DNA of 64,000 nt from Burkholderiaceae bacterium (GTDB taxonomy: Bacteria > Pseudomonadota > Gammaproteobacteria > Burkholderiales > Burkholderiaceae_A), in assembly GCA_018882785.1 (NCBI GenBank), contig VERI01000003.1, forward strand, positions 1 through 64,000, in the 5' to 3' direction. The stretch's first letter is position 1; each line of letters starts with the position of its first letter. Positions 54,572 to 63,953 of this stretch are shown here, piece by piece. The position numbers were made by a program, and so were the translations under genes. The notes under the pieces are model-generated. The model did not search any database and was not told where the DNA came from. It worked only from the letters and a program-made list of their open reading frames with translations.

Positions 54572-55392
54572 GATCGGATCATCATCATGACATCACGCGG
54601 ATGGGCAGCCAGGTGCTGGCCTCCGTCGACCAGGAGCATGGTGCCGGTCACGGCACGTGCCCGAGACAGCCAGACGACCGCATCCGCAATTTCTTTTGGC
54701 CGGCTGGAGGCCCCCAGAGGTGTCATCTGATGGGCCTGCTGAAACTCGGCCTCGGTCTGGTCGGCCGATGGCAGGGTGATACCGGGCGCGACTGCCACCA
54801 CGCGCAGCACTGGCGCCAGCGCGCTCGCGCACAGTCGGGTCGCCTCCAGAAGCGCCGCCTTCGATAGGGTGTAAGAGAAAAAATCAGGATTCGGATTGGC
54901 CAGCTTCTGATCCAGCAGGTGAATCACCACGCCGATGGGGTCGGCGCCTTTTTGATGCATCGGTGCCAGTGCATCATGCAGGCATCGCGTCAGAATCACC
55001 GGCGTGACGAGATTGGCCTGAAAATGCCGGCTGAGGGATTCGGCCCGCACGTGCTCAGGCCGATCAAACTCGAACTCTGAGGCGTTATTCACGACACACG
55101 ACAGCGCAGGAAATGCACGATGCGCCCGCTCAAAAAGATCGCAGACCGCAGCCTCGCTCTCCAGATCTGACTGAAAACATTTTGCCTGTCGGCCAGGCTG
55201 ACTGAGTTCACCGGCCAGCGCCTGCGCCGGCCCTGCTGATTGGCGGTAGTGAATGGCGATATCCCAGCCGGCCTCGGACATGGCCTTCGCAATTTCGCGT
55301 CCGATCCGTGCGCCTGCTCCAGTGATCAGGCAGGCGGGCCTCACGCCCGGATGCGGCGCGGCCTCTGAAGACGATGGGTGCGAGGTCTGCAT
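54568..55392 (-). CDS. SDR-family oxidoreductase, possible pteridine reductase (FolM-like)
   Basis: Short-chain dehydrogenase of 274 aa. Seen: cofactor motif LITGAGARIGREIAKAM with an Arg suiting NADPH, NNASEFEF, active-site SYTLSKAALLEATR (YxxxK), VAPGITLP and LLVDGGQHLA. The Arg-Ile-Gly motif and coupling to folB suggest a dihydropteridine or dihydromonapterin reductase; this is inference. ATG 55392 used; the longer frame runs under the divergent methyltransferase start. First gene of a run through uspA. Confidence 0.85.
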   Translation of the reverse strand: MQTSHPSSSEAAPHPGVRPACLITGAGARIGREIAKAMSEAGWDIAIHYRQSAGPAQALAGELSQPGRQAKCFQSDLESEAAVCDLFERAHRAFPALSCVVNNASEFEFDRPEHVRAESLSRHFQANLVTPVILTRCLHDALAPMHQKGADPIGVVIHLLDQKLANPNPDFFSYTLSKAALLEATRLCASALAPVLRVVAVAPGITLPSADQTEAEFQQAHQMTPLGASSRPKEIADAVVWLSRARAVTGTMLLVDGGQHLAAHPRDVMMMIRS

Positions 55393-55425
55393 GGGCTGAA
55401 GTTTAGCTTTGATAACCTCGGCCTC

Positions 55426-56646
55426 ATGAAAGCGCTCAAATCCCGGATTCTCGACCAGATTCAACAGGCAGGTGGATGGATCGGTTTTGATGAATTTATG
55501 CAGGCCGCCCTCTATACCCCTGGGCTGGGTTATTACGGCGGCGGCGGCGTGCCATTTTCCGATCCGCAGGCGGTCGGCCGAGGCGACTTTGTGACATCCC
55601 CCATGCTGGGACCGTGGATGGCGGATGCGATCTGGTCATGGGCCCAGCCGCTGTCTGTGCCGAGTACAGGCCTGGGCGGGCAGCCGGGCCGGCTCAGGAT
55701 TAGAGAGTTTGGCGGCGGCCGGGGGGATCTTGCAGCGGAATTACTGCGACGGACCCCTGCGGGTGCCATCGATTTCGAAATGCTCGAGACCAGCGCTGAT
55801 CTGCAGCAGATGCAGCGTGAACGGACCCATGGGCTTGGCGCCATTCGATGGGCCCGACAGCTCGAGCCAGGATTTCAGGGCCTGGTCATTGCCAATGAGG
55901 TGCTGGATGCGATGCCTGTGAAGTGCTTTGAATGGATGGGTCCCGAAGGGGTAAGGGAATGGGGGGTAGCGCTTGCAGACGCACACCGTGCAGCCGATGA
56001 CGGGCATGAATTTCTCTGGGCGGCCCAGCCTGCAGGCCATCTGCTTGCCGATGCGGTGGCGGCCCGTGCAGCAGCCGCGGCAGCACGCGGACAGGCCTGG
56101 GATCGCGGCTACCGGGGCGAATGGAGTCCATGGTTTGGCCCCTGGCTGCAGTCCTTATTTGAGTCGATGGATGTTGGCGCGGTGCTGCTGATTGACTATG
56201 GATTTGCCCGGCCTGAGCTGGACCATCCTGGCCGTTGTGACGGCACCATCTGCGCCCATTATCAACATCGACGCATCGATGCGCGCGAGGAACTGTTAAG
56301 GCGTATCGGCCTACAGGACCTAACGGCCCATGTGGATTTCACGGAGGTGGCACAGCAGGCCCGTTCGGTGGGATTTGATGTGAGTGGCTTTGTAACCCAG
56401 GCGCGTTTTCTAATTAATTCGGGCCTCTTGCACAGGGCGCAGCCAGTCATCGAGCGCACAACAGATCCTGCCGACAGAGCCAGGCTGCTTCATCAGTTAC
56501 AGATGCTGGTCTCCGAGTCCGAGATGGGCGAAGTATTTAAAGTGTTACTGCTGACAAAGGGGCTGGAAACCCAATCCCTTGCCGCACTTACAGATCCCGC
56601 ATTTGCATCGGGCGATCGATTGGCCTCGCTTTTTTCAGACCAATGA
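55426..56646 (+). CDS. MidA/NDUFAF7-family SAM-dependent methyltransferase
   Basis: Class I methyltransferase of 406 aa in the COG1565 family; the mitochondrial member NDUFAF7 methylates an arginine of complex I, while bacterial targets are unknown. Seen: IGFDEFMQAALYTPGLGYYGG, DFVTSPMLGPWMADAI, the SAM motif IREFGGGRGDLAAELL, VIANEVLDAMPVKCFEW and LLIDYGFARPEL. ATG 55426 used. Divergent from the SDR gene by 33 bp; 12-nt head-on overlap with cca. Confidence 0.92.
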   Translation: MKALKSRILDQIQQAGGWIGFDEFMQAALYTPGLGYYGGGGVPFSDPQAVGRGDFVTSPMLGPWMADAIWSWAQPLSVPSTGLGGQPGRLRIREFGGGRGDLAAELLRRTPAGAIDFEMLETSADLQQMQRERTHGLGAIRWARQLEPGFQGLVIANEVLDAMPVKCFEWMGPEGVREWGVALADAHRAADDGHEFLWAAQPAGHLLADAVAARAAAAAARGQAWDRGYRGEWSPWFGPWLQSLFESMDVGAVLLIDYGFARPELDHPGRCDGTICAHYQHRRIDAREELLRRIGLQDLTAHVDFTEVAQQARSVGFDVSGFVTQARFLINSGLLHRAQPVIERTTDPADRARLLHQLQMLVSESEMGEVFKVLLLTKGLETQSLAALTDPAFASGDRLASLFSDQ

Positions 56647-57885
56647 GCTGAGCTCAGGGTGTGAGTGCAGCACGGACAGCCGGCCAGCCGTTGCGCCATC
56701 GGCAGCCGACTGCCCCGATAGCCGGGCATGTTCAACCGCCTTGGCAATCATCTCGTGTGCTGCGGGTGTGTTCAAGAGTGCGGCAGCGGAGCGTAAAAAC
56801 GAGATCCGATCTGCTGGCAGCGCATCGGCAAATTGAAGGGCATCAAGCAGCAATGCAAACCGTTCGGGCCGCCGTTGTACATCAGTCTGCATTAGCCACT
56901 CCAGTAGGGCTGTAATGCCGTTAGCGTTTTTTGGCGTGGCCAATTCGGCCAGCTCGTTCGGCTGTGACGATGGGCGTGTCAGCAGTCCGGCAAGTTCATG
57001 GCAGGGCCGGGGCACCTTAAATATAGACTCAGGAATTGGGCGTTGGCCTCCTGAATTGCGCATCAGGAGTCCATACCGAATCTCAAGCGGTGCGGACGCG
57101 TTAGCGGCCCGATCCAGCTGTGTCCGCATCACCAACGAGACCTGCGGCATCTGCGGGCTGAATTCAGACCATGCACCTGTCTCCTCGAGCACATCGATCA
57201 TGCGTGATGGGCGCGCCTCCATCAGGCCCTGCGCGATTTCTTGCCAGACCCGTTCGGCCACGAGGGCGCGTGTTTCTCCTGAGGCCACGATGTCTTTGCA
57301 TAGAAGCAGTGTCTCAGGAGCGATAGAAAACCCTGGCCATCGCGCGGCAAAGCGAGACAGTCGAAGCAGCCGCACCGGATCCTCAGAAAAAGCCGCACCG
57401 ATATGCCGTAAGACATGGCCCTGTAAATCTTTTAATCCACCATGAGGATCCACCAACTGGCCATCTCTGCCCAGGGCGATCGCATTAACCGTGAGATCCC
57501 GACGCATCAGATCTTCCTCGAGGCTCACAGAGGGATCAGCGTGAAATGCAAATCCTTTGTAGCCCGCGGCGGTCTTGCGCTCTGTTCGCGCCAAGGCAAA
57601 TTCCTCGTGATGGATGGGATGCAAGAAGACGGGAAAGTCTTTGCCGACGGGTATAAATCCAGCGGCCACCATCTGAGCAACCGAAGCACCGACGACCACA
57701 AAATCCCGATCGCCCGCCGCGTATCCCATCAGGGCATCGCGAACCGCACCACCCACGCAGAAGATCTGAACCGACTGCGGGAGTTTTTCTAGTATCGGAT
57801 CCGCCCGATGAAGCGACTCGATGAGCGGCCGCAAATCTTGCTGGCCGTCCACCGACAAGGGTGCGTGCGGATTAGGTTTTTGCAC
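56635..57885 (-). CDS. cca: CCA-adding enzyme with decayed HD domain
   Basis: tRNA nucleotidyltransferase adding or repairing the 3' CCA, about 416 aa from GTG 57885 (start uncertain: no ATG before the catalytic core; GTG 57852 is possible). Seen: IFCVGGAVRDALMG (41-54), catalytic carboxylates in GDRDFVVVGAS, RRDLTVNAIALG, DPVRLLRLSRFAARW. C-terminal to the core, where E. coli Cca carries its HD phosphohydrolase motif (CHDLGKG), this protein reads LMRNSGG (about 274-280), and the other HD histidines I can align are absent too. Nucleotidyl transfer should be intact; phosphatase activity should not. It overlaps the NDUFA9-like gene by 14 nt. Confidence 0.9.
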   Translation of the reverse strand: MQKPNPHAPLSVDGQQDLRPLIESLHRADPILEKLPQSVQIFCVGGAVRDALMGYAAGDRDFVVVGASVAQMVAAGFIPVGKDFPVFLHPIHHEEFALARTERKTAAGYKGFAFHADPSVSLEEDLMRRDLTVNAIALGRDGQLVDPHGGLKDLQGHVLRHIGAAFSEDPVRLLRLSRFAARWPGFSIAPETLLLCKDIVASGETRALVAERVWQEIAQGLMEARPSRMIDVLEETGAWSEFSPQMPQVSLVMRTQLDRAANASAPLEIRYGLLMRNSGGQRPIPESIFKVPRPCHELAGLLTRPSSQPNELAELATPKNANGITALLEWLMQTDVQRRPERFALLLDALQFADALPADRISFLRSAAALLNTPAAHEMIAKAVEHARLSGQSAADGATAGRLSVLHSHPELSSLV

Positions 57886-58834
57886 GTCGTTCGGCAAGCC
57901 TTGCACGAGGCGTTTCTTGGCCAAGCGTGGTGGGTGCGACGGCGTGAATCGATTGCGGATGTGCGATGCCAAGATCGGCCGACATGGGCGCACTTCCGAC
58001 GTTTGGAACACTTGCGGATGCGAGGTTATCGCGCGATAGCAGCGGCTTTCCCGGAAGATTTTCCATAATCCATGCCTGCACCCATGCAGCGCCATCGGGC
58101 AGAGGAATAATCGGCCGCGGGCAGCCTGCATACACGCCTGCCCAGTGCACCAGTTCATACAAGGTGAGCACCTCGGGGCCGACACACTCGTAGTGTTTGC
58201 CGATGGTGGCGGGATTTTCTAGACAATTGGCAATCGCTGCAGCAAGGTCGGTGACCGCGATCGGCTGAAATCGTGCATGGGGCGTGGCCAGGGGAATAAC
58301 GGGCAGCACCTTTTGCATGCGGGCAAAAAGATTCAGGAACTGATCCTCTGCGCCAAAGACGACGGATGGCCGAATGATGGTCAGATCAAGGGATTGATTG
58401 GCCCGCAGGGCCGCCTCACCGGCGGCCTTCGAACGAAGGTACATGGACGGCGCCTGGTCGGCAGCCCCCAGGGCGCTGATATGAATAAGGCGGCTGATTT
58501 TTCTGCGATTCATGCAGCGGGCAATGCGCGCGGGAAGCTTGACATGGGCAGCGTCAAAATCAGGCCCCCATGGCCGACCGGTCTTGCTGTGGAGCACGCC
58601 GACTAAATTCACCACCGCATCGGCGTTATCGAGCGCCTCATAGAGCGCAGCCTCGTCGTTGGGGTTGGCCTGAACAATTTGGATTCGCGGCAGCGGCCAG
58701 AGATCCCGTGCCTGCTCACGCCGACGGGTGATGATGCGCACCGACTTATTGCGAGAGATGAGCGTAGCGGCCAGCGCCCGGCCGATGAATCCCGACCCTC
58801 CGACAATCACTACATCTGCATGCATCAACGGCAT
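57872..58834 (-). CDS. NAD(P)-binding atypical SDR, complex I NDUFA9-like
   Basis: Protein of 320 aa in the atypical short-chain dehydrogenase group similar to mitochondrial NDUFA9. Seen: VVIVGGSGFIGRALAATL, an Arg cluster (IITRRREQARDL) suiting NADP, LVGVLHSKTG, HISALGAADQAPSMYLRSKAAGE (YxxxK) and IIRPSVVFGAEDQFLNLFA. Its exact reaction is unknown. ATG 58834 has GGGAGAAG upstream. Between slt (38-nt gap) and cca. Confidence 0.9.
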   Translation of the reverse strand: MPLMHADVVIVGGSGFIGRALAATLISRNKSVRIITRRREQARDLWPLPRIQIVQANPNDEAALYEALDNADAVVNLVGVLHSKTGRPWGPDFDAAHVKLPARIARCMNRRKISRLIHISALGAADQAPSMYLRSKAAGEAALRANQSLDLTIIRPSVVFGAEDQFLNLFARMQKVLPVIPLATPHARFQPIAVTDLAAAIANCLENPATIGKHYECVGPEVLTLYELVHWAGVYAGCPRPIIPLPDGAAWVQAWIMENLPGKPLLSRDNLASASVPNVGSAPMSADLGIAHPQSIHAVAPTTLGQETPRARLAERRAKT

Positions 58835-58872
58835 AACACTTCTCCCAACAGAAAATGATTTCGCCTATGCCC

Positions 58873-60795
58873 TTAAGAGGATTCCCCGGGCGCGACTTCA
58901 CCAAGAAGCCGTCGAAGCGAAGGTACTGCACCGCCATTATGAACGGCGTGGTAGAGCACCGCGTTGGCCAGCACCCGTTTGACGTAATCCCGGGTTTCAG
59001 GAAAGGGGATCGATTCTGCAAACGCCGCACCATCAACCCGTTTGGGCAGGGCCGCACGCCAGCTTACCGCCCGAGAGGGGCCGGCGTTATAGGCGGCTGA
59101 AGCCAGCAGCGCCGAGCCACCGAAGCGATCCTGAAGCTGCCGCATATAGGCCGTCCCAAGTTTTACATTCAGGTCAACATCGGTCAGGGATAGGTGCCGT
59201 GCATTGCCCAGCCCCGCCTCCTTGGCAAGCATTTTTCCGGTAGCCGGCATGATCTGCATCAGTCCGGCTGCACCGACCGGGGATTTGATGTCGGCAATAA
59301 AGCGCGACTCCTGACGAATGAGTCCGAGCACCCACCATGGATCAAGCGATTTCTGTTTTGCTGCTGACATCACTTTATCTTTGAAGGGCGTGGGATACCG
59401 TAACGTAAAGTCGTGCTCCTGCTGTGTGCGGTCCGCAGCCGCAATCATGCGGTCATATAGCCCTGCTTTTTTTGCATGTTCGGCGGCACGAATTAAATCC
59501 GCGTCACTACGGTGTCGCATGGCCGCTGACCACTCCACGACGGCCTCTGCCCGCATGCCGGCCCGCACCAGCATGTAGCTGCGTTGAACAGCCGGATCAC
59601 GATCGAGCCGCCTCTGATCGTCAGCACTGAGAACAATCTCAGGACGTGCAGGAAGTTGTACCGTGCTGCCCAGCTGCTCCTGTGCGAGCAGGCCATAGAA
59701 ACCAAAGTCATCTCGCAGATCCCGCAGCACGTCTTGAGCCTGTTCTCGCTGATGCGTCTCCATCAACGCAATGGCGCGCCAGTACTGCCATGTTGGTTCG
59801 AGCCGCGTCGAAGGACGCATGGCGGCGATAATTTCAAGCAGCTTCGGCCAGGCGGATCGACGAATTGCCTCGCGGCCTGCTGCCGCAAGGGCATCGTCGG
59901 GCTGCGACCGCAGGCTCGCCCAGCCTTCTTGCATCATCGGCCATGCGTTTGCATGACTGCGCCGCCAGATCGCCGCACCAACGGCAAACGCACCATATTC
60001 CGCCTGCTCATGGCTCAGATCTTTTTTATGTTTTAAATACAACGGCAGCGACGACAGGCTATCCACACGTGAGACCTTCAGCACCTGGCCCAGCAGGGCC
60101 TCGGTCTTAAAAGGATCCGGCCCCCGACCGCCTGTCTCGTGGGCCTTGGCATGGTCCCGTAGAATATCCATCATGCGATGGTGGCCTGCATCGCTGCCAG
60201 ACTGGGCAGCCCAGCGGGCGCGCTGCCGCAGGTAGCCAAGGGCGACCTGCTCGGATTTCGCGAGATCGGCGATCAGCGCCAGGCATGCATCAAGCGTCTC
60301 TTGGCCGACCGCTAGTACCGCAAATTCGCCTTTACCGGAGGTTCTCTCTGCGCTCGACAGGCCGAGCTTGGCCCGGGCGCATTGGATATTCGGGCTGCTG
60401 ATCTGGCCGGGCAGTTCATCCAGCGCTACAGCCGCATCGGACCAGAGATTCTTGGTCGCCAGCGCGGCGATCCAATCACGCTGGGCATGCTCACGCAGCG
60501 GATGATGGGGGTGCCGCGCCAGAAAGGCCAAGACATTGCTGCGAATGGTCTTGGCATCTGAACTTGGGATTCCAATCAATAGTTTGAGGCGCCAGTAATC
60601 AGGCCACGCCGAGAGAGGATGGCCCTGACTTTTGGCCAACAGCCGATCGAGTTCTCCGAGTTTTCCTTTTGAGAACGCATCCTTGGCCTGCTGAATGATC
60701 GCCGTGGATGTGCTGTGATCAGAAGGAGCGTTCTTCGCAATCGCGGGCAGATGGCCGAGCAGCAGCAGCGCGACCATGGCCACGCAACAAAACAA
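58873..60795 (-). CDS. slt: soluble lytic murein transglycosylase (Slt)
   Basis: Periplasmic transglycosylase that cleaves peptidoglycan to 1,6-anhydro-muropeptides; about 640 aa, close to E. coli Slt70 (645). The N-terminal two-thirds are helical superhelix repeats; the C-terminal domain holds catalytic Glu in GLIRQESRFIADIKSPVGAAG, LMQIMPATGKMLA and ASAAYNAGPSRAVSW. Signal peptide: VAMVALLLLGHLPAIAK. The start is uncertain: TTG 60795 has AGGGGA at a suitable distance; GTG 60837 and ATG 60777 are alternatives. Divergent from the cyclo-ligase gene. Confidence 0.92.
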   Translation of the reverse strand: MFCCVAMVALLLLGHLPAIAKNAPSDHSTSTAIIQQAKDAFSKGKLGELDRLLAKSQGHPLSAWPDYWRLKLLIGIPSSDAKTIRSNVLAFLARHPHHPLREHAQRDWIAALATKNLWSDAAVALDELPGQISSPNIQCARAKLGLSSAERTSGKGEFAVLAVGQETLDACLALIADLAKSEQVALGYLRQRARWAAQSGSDAGHHRMMDILRDHAKAHETGGRGPDPFKTEALLGQVLKVSRVDSLSSLPLYLKHKKDLSHEQAEYGAFAVGAAIWRRSHANAWPMMQEGWASLRSQPDDALAAAGREAIRRSAWPKLLEIIAAMRPSTRLEPTWQYWRAIALMETHQREQAQDVLRDLRDDFGFYGLLAQEQLGSTVQLPARPEIVLSADDQRRLDRDPAVQRSYMLVRAGMRAEAVVEWSAAMRHRSDADLIRAAEHAKKAGLYDRMIAAADRTQQEHDFTLRYPTPFKDKVMSAAKQKSLDPWWVLGLIRQESRFIADIKSPVGAAGLMQIMPATGKMLAKEAGLGNARHLSLTDVDLNVKLGTAYMRQLQDRFGGSALLASAAYNAGPSRAVSWRAALPKRVDGAAFAESIPFPETRDYVKRVLANAVLYHAVHNGGAVPSLRRLLGEVAPGESS

Positions 60796-60859
60796 AGGGC
60801 TTCCCCTAGTGAAATGAATCGGCTGAATGTAATTCACAGAGAGTAAATTTAACCCCGAA

Positions 60860-61447
60860 ATGTCGAGAATCCTATCCATGCAGAAAGACCCATTGCGCAG
60901 ACGGCTTTTAGAGCAGCGTGAACGGTTGTCACAAGACCAGCGCCGCGCCGCTGAAAAGGCCATTGCGGACACCTTGTCGGCCAAGGCCGTTACCCAAGGA
61001 TGGTCTCGAATCGCGGTGTTTCTGCCGTGGCGTGGCGAACCGGACCTGATGTCCATGTGGAAGGCCTGGCACGCCCGTGGCATGTTGCTGGCCCTGCCGG
61101 TGGTCGTAAGCCGTGATGCGCCACTGGTGATGCAGCTCTGGCAGCCGGGTGCATCCCTGATCCGTGATGCGATGGGCCTGCAGGTTCCGGCGGAATCTCA
61201 GACGCTGCGCTGTGATACCTGGCTGGTACCGTGCGTGGGAATTGATGCCCAAGGGGGCCGTCTGGGTGCGGGCAAAGGTTTTTATGACCGAACCATCGCG
61301 GTGACACCGCGTCCCTGGCCCAGGCTTATTGGCATCTGCTTTGATCATGCCCTGCATGATGAAGCGGTTTCTGAATCCCATGACCTGCAGCTCGATGCCT
61401 GCGTCACGGAATCAGGGTGGCGAGACTTCAAGCCCCGATCAGCTTGA
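60860..61447 (+). CDS. 5-formyltetrahydrofolate cyclo-ligase
   Basis: Converts 5-formyl-THF to 5,10-methenyl-THF with ATP, returning folate to the one-carbon pool; 195 aa. Seen: LRRRLLEQRERLSQDQR, AVFLPWRGEPDL, and the ATP-binding motif GGRLGAGKGFYDR near residue 137. ATG 60860 or 60878 could start it. It converges on metF with a 20-nt overlap; both act on folate one-carbon units. Confidence 0.93.
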   Translation: MSRILSMQKDPLRRRLLEQRERLSQDQRRAAEKAIADTLSAKAVTQGWSRIAVFLPWRGEPDLMSMWKAWHARGMLLALPVVVSRDAPLVMQLWQPGASLIRDAMGLQVPAESQTLRCDTWLVPCVGIDAQGGRLGAGKGFYDRTIAVTPRPWPRLIGICFDHALHDEAVSESHDLQLDACVTESGWRDFKPRSA

Positions 61448-62270
61448 GTCCGCGCAGAATTGCCAGCGTCGGCTCTGCCCGGTTCATGGTGTAGAAGTGC
61501 AGACCCGGTACCCCGGCGGTCAGCAGCTGATCGCAGAGATCGGTAATCACCTCCTGACCGAAGGCGGTAATCGAGGCAACATCATCGCCGTATCCGGCCA
61601 GCCGCTGACGGATCCAACGCGGAATTTCTGCACCACAGGCGTCTGAGAATCGTGCCAGTTGTGAAAAGTTAGTAATTGGCATGATGCCCGGAACAATCGG
61701 CACATCGATGCCCAGCGCAAATGCATCGTCCACAAATCGGAAGTACGCATCCGAGTTAAAGAAATACTGGGTGATCGCACCATCGGCGCCGGCCTGAATT
61801 TTTTCTGCAAAAAATCTCAGATCGTCTTGCGCGCTTCTGGCCTGCGGATGAATCTCGGGATAGGCCGCGACCTCGATGTGAAAGCTATTCTGATATCGGG
61901 CGCGGATAAATCGGACCAGATCGACGGCATGCTGAAACTCGCCGCCCTGGCCATAGCCGGACGGCAGGTCACCACGCAGGGCGACCAGCCGGGCAATCTT
62001 CATCTCGGCATATAACGACAGCAGCTCCTCCATCTGTTCGGTGCTCGCACCGATGCATGAGATGTGGGGCGCTACCGACGGAAATACCGACAGCATCTGG
62101 CCAACGGAATCCAGCGAACCTTCTCGGGTGGATCCGCCTGCGCCATAGGTGACAGAAACATAGTCGGGCGCCACGCAAGTGAGCGCCTGGGCAGTCGTCT
62201 GCAGTCGATCCCGGGCCTCAAGTGTTTTCGGTGGGAAAAACTCGAGGCTCAGGCTGGGCCGGTTTGCCAT
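61428..62270 (-). CDS. metF: methylenetetrahydrofolate reductase
   Basis: FAD enzyme of 280 aa making 5-methyl-THF, the methyl donor used by MetH. Seen: SLEFFPPKTLEARDRL (catalytic Glu), YVSVTYGAGGSTREGSL, ALRGDLPSGYGQGGEF, GADGAITQYFFNSDAYF and PGIMPITNFSQLARFSDACG. It lies 3 nt after ahcY, so metF is probably under the same SAH riboswitch. Confidence 0.96.
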   Translation of the reverse strand: MANRPSLSLEFFPPKTLEARDRLQTTAQALTCVAPDYVSVTYGAGGSTREGSLDSVGQMLSVFPSVAPHISCIGASTEQMEELLSLYAEMKIARLVALRGDLPSGYGQGGEFQHAVDLVRFIRARYQNSFHIEVAAYPEIHPQARSAQDDLRFFAEKIQAGADGAITQYFFNSDAYFRFVDDAFALGIDVPIVPGIMPITNFSQLARFSDACGAEIPRWIRQRLAGYGDDVASITAFGQEVITDLCDQLLTAGVPGLHFYTMNRAEPTLAILRGLKLIGA

Positions 62271-62273
62271 GAA

Positions 62274-63704
62274 TCAGTAGCGATAGGTGTCGGGCTTATA
62301 AGGGCCTTCGACAGGCACGCCGATGTAACGGGCCTGGTCATCACTGAGCTCGGTGAGCTGGGCACCAAGTTTTTTCAGCTGCAGACGGGCAACCTTTTCA
62401 TCGAGATGCTTTGGCAGCACATAGACCTTGCCGCTCTCGTAGTAGTCCTTGTGTGTAAAGAGCTCAAGCTGCGCGATCACCTGGTTGGCAAACGATGAGC
62501 TCATCACATAGCTCGGGTGGCCTGTGCCACAGCCGAGATTGACCAGACGGCCCTTGGCCAGAAGAATCACCCGCTTGCCATCGGGGAAGATTACATGGTC
62601 GACCTGCGGCTTGATCTCTTCCCATTTGCACTGGGCGAGCGATGCGACATCGATCTCATTGTCAAAGTGGCCAATATTGCAGACGATGGCCTGGTCCTTC
62701 ATCTTCGCCATGTGATGATAGGTAATCACATTCTTGTTGCCGGTCGCAGTCACAAAAATGTCTGCCTGCTCTGCGGCGTATTCCATGGTGACCACGCGAT
62801 AGCCTTCCATTGCGGCCTGAAGTGCACAGATGGGATCGACCTCGGTGATCCATACCTGGGCAGATAGCGCACGCAGGGCCTGCGCAGAGCCCTTGCCCAC
62901 ATCTCCGTATCCGCAGACCACGGCAACCTTACCGGCGATCATCACGTCGGTCGCGCGCTTGATGGCATCCACCAGGGATTCACGGCAGCCGTAGAGGTTG
63001 TCGAACTTACTCTTGGTGACGGAGTCATTGACGTTAATGGCGCGAAATGCGAGCGTGCCTTTGGCTGACATTTCCTTCAGACGATGCACGCCGGTCGTGG
63101 TCTCTTCGGTGACACCGATCACGGCCTTCAGGTTGCGCTCATAAAAACCTGGATCTTTTGCCAACTGAAGCTTGATGGCATTAAAGAGGCAGACCTCTTC
63201 TTCGCTCTTGGGATTGGAAAGAACCGAAGGGTCCTTTGCCGCCTCAGTGCCGAGATGCAGCAGCAGTGTGGCATCGCCGCCGTCATCCAGGATCATGTTT
63301 GAGGGCTTGCCATCAGGCCAATTAAAGATCTGATGGGTGTAGTCCCAGTACTCCTCGAGGGTTTCGCCTTTGTAGGCATAGACCGCAACGCCGCTGGCTG
63401 CAATTGCAGCCGCTGCATGATCTTGTGTTGAAAAAATATTGCACGAGGCCCAACGGACTTCAGCGCCAAGGTCGACCAGGGTCTCGATGAGCACCGCCGT
63501 CTGAATCGTCATGTGCAGCGAGCCGGTAATGCGGGCACCCTTTAACGGTTTTTTTGCGGCGTATTCCTCGCGGATCGCCATCAGGCCGGGCATTTCGGTC
63601 TCTGCGATCTTGATTTCTTTGCGGCCCCAGTCGGCCAGGGAGAGATCGGCAACCTTGAAGTCGGGCTGGCCGTTGGCAGTAACAGGTTTCAATACAGCGC
63701 TCAT
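62274..63704 (-). CDS. ahcY: adenosylhomocysteinase
   Basis: NAD-dependent S-adenosylhomocysteine hydrolase (476 aa), clearing the product inhibitor of methyltransferases and giving homocysteine to MetH. Seen: [35 protein letters not shown], the NAD motif [25 protein letters not shown]-like [13 protein letters not shown], and the terminal [13 protein letters not shown] 63704 has AAAGGAG upstream. It is preceded by an SAH riboswitch and followed by metF. Confidence 0.97.
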   Translation of the reverse strand: MSAVLKPVTANGQPDFKVADLSLADWGRKEIKIAETEMPGLMAIREEYAAKKPLKGARITGSLHMTIQTAVLIETLVDLGAEVRWASCNIFSTQDHAAAAIAASGVAVYAYKGETLEEYWDYTHQIFNWPDGKPSNMILDDGGDATLLLHLGTEAAKDPSVLSNPKSEEEVCLFNAIKLQLAKDPGFYERNLKAVIGVTEETTTGVHRLKEMSAKGTLAFRAINVNDSVTKSKFDNLYGCRESLVDAIKRATDVMIAGKVAVVCGYGDVGKGSAQALRALSAQVWITEVDPICALQAAMEGYRVVTMEYAAEQADIFVTATGNKNVITYHHMAKMKDQAIVCNIGHFDNEIDVASLAQCKWEEIKPQVDHVIFPDGKRVILLAKGRLVNLGCGTGHPSYVMSSSFANQVIAQLELFTHKDYYESGKVYVLPKHLDEKVARLQLKKLGAQLTELSDDQARYIGVPVEGPYKPDTYRY

Positions 63705-63739
63705 CTCGCGCTCCTTTCACAATGGTGTTGAAGGGTTTC

Positions 63740-63816
63740 GCGAGCGCCGTTCATACGGACCACCACCCAAGCCTGGGAGGGCCGATAGGCCCCCTCGCAG
63801 CGCTCCTTGAGCGGGG
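63740..63816 (-). ncRNA. SAH riboswitch upstream of ahcY-metF
   Basis: The leader matches the S-adenosylhomocysteine riboswitch class: on the minus strand CAAGGAGCGCTGCGA, a GGGGGCC-TATC-GGCCCTCC hairpin, CCAGGCTTGGG, then AACGGCGCTC. GAGCGC (63806-63801) pairs with GCGCTC (63747-63742), giving the class's pseudoknot. SAH riboswitches turn expression on when SAH accumulates, and are known upstream of ahcY in beta- and gammaproteobacteria. The element ends about 35 nt before the ahcY ATG. Confidence 0.92.
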
Positions 63817-63822
63817 AAGCGA

Positions 63823-63851
63823 AGTGTAAATTAAACCGACTTGTTCGTCAC
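63823..63851 (-). promoter_or_regulatory. candidate ahcY promoter
   Basis: Minus strand GTGACG (63851-63846), 17-nt spacer, TACACT (63828-63823). Each hexamer matches consensus at about four of six positions. Transcription would start near 63816, exactly at the 5' edge of the riboswitch, which supports the call. Confidence 0.5.
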
Positions 63852-63953
63852 CTCGATGAAGGCGGGGCCGTGGGGCGTTTTCTCGTCCCGGTCGCCGACT
63901 AAATCATCGGCTCCGACGCTCCTCAAAACCCCCACGCCCACCGCTCAGCGTGC

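Noticed and set aside
63841-63953. Intrinsic terminator after metK
   Set aside because: Only a 5-bp stem (CACGC/GCGTG) with a short GGTTTT follow-up; too weak to call.
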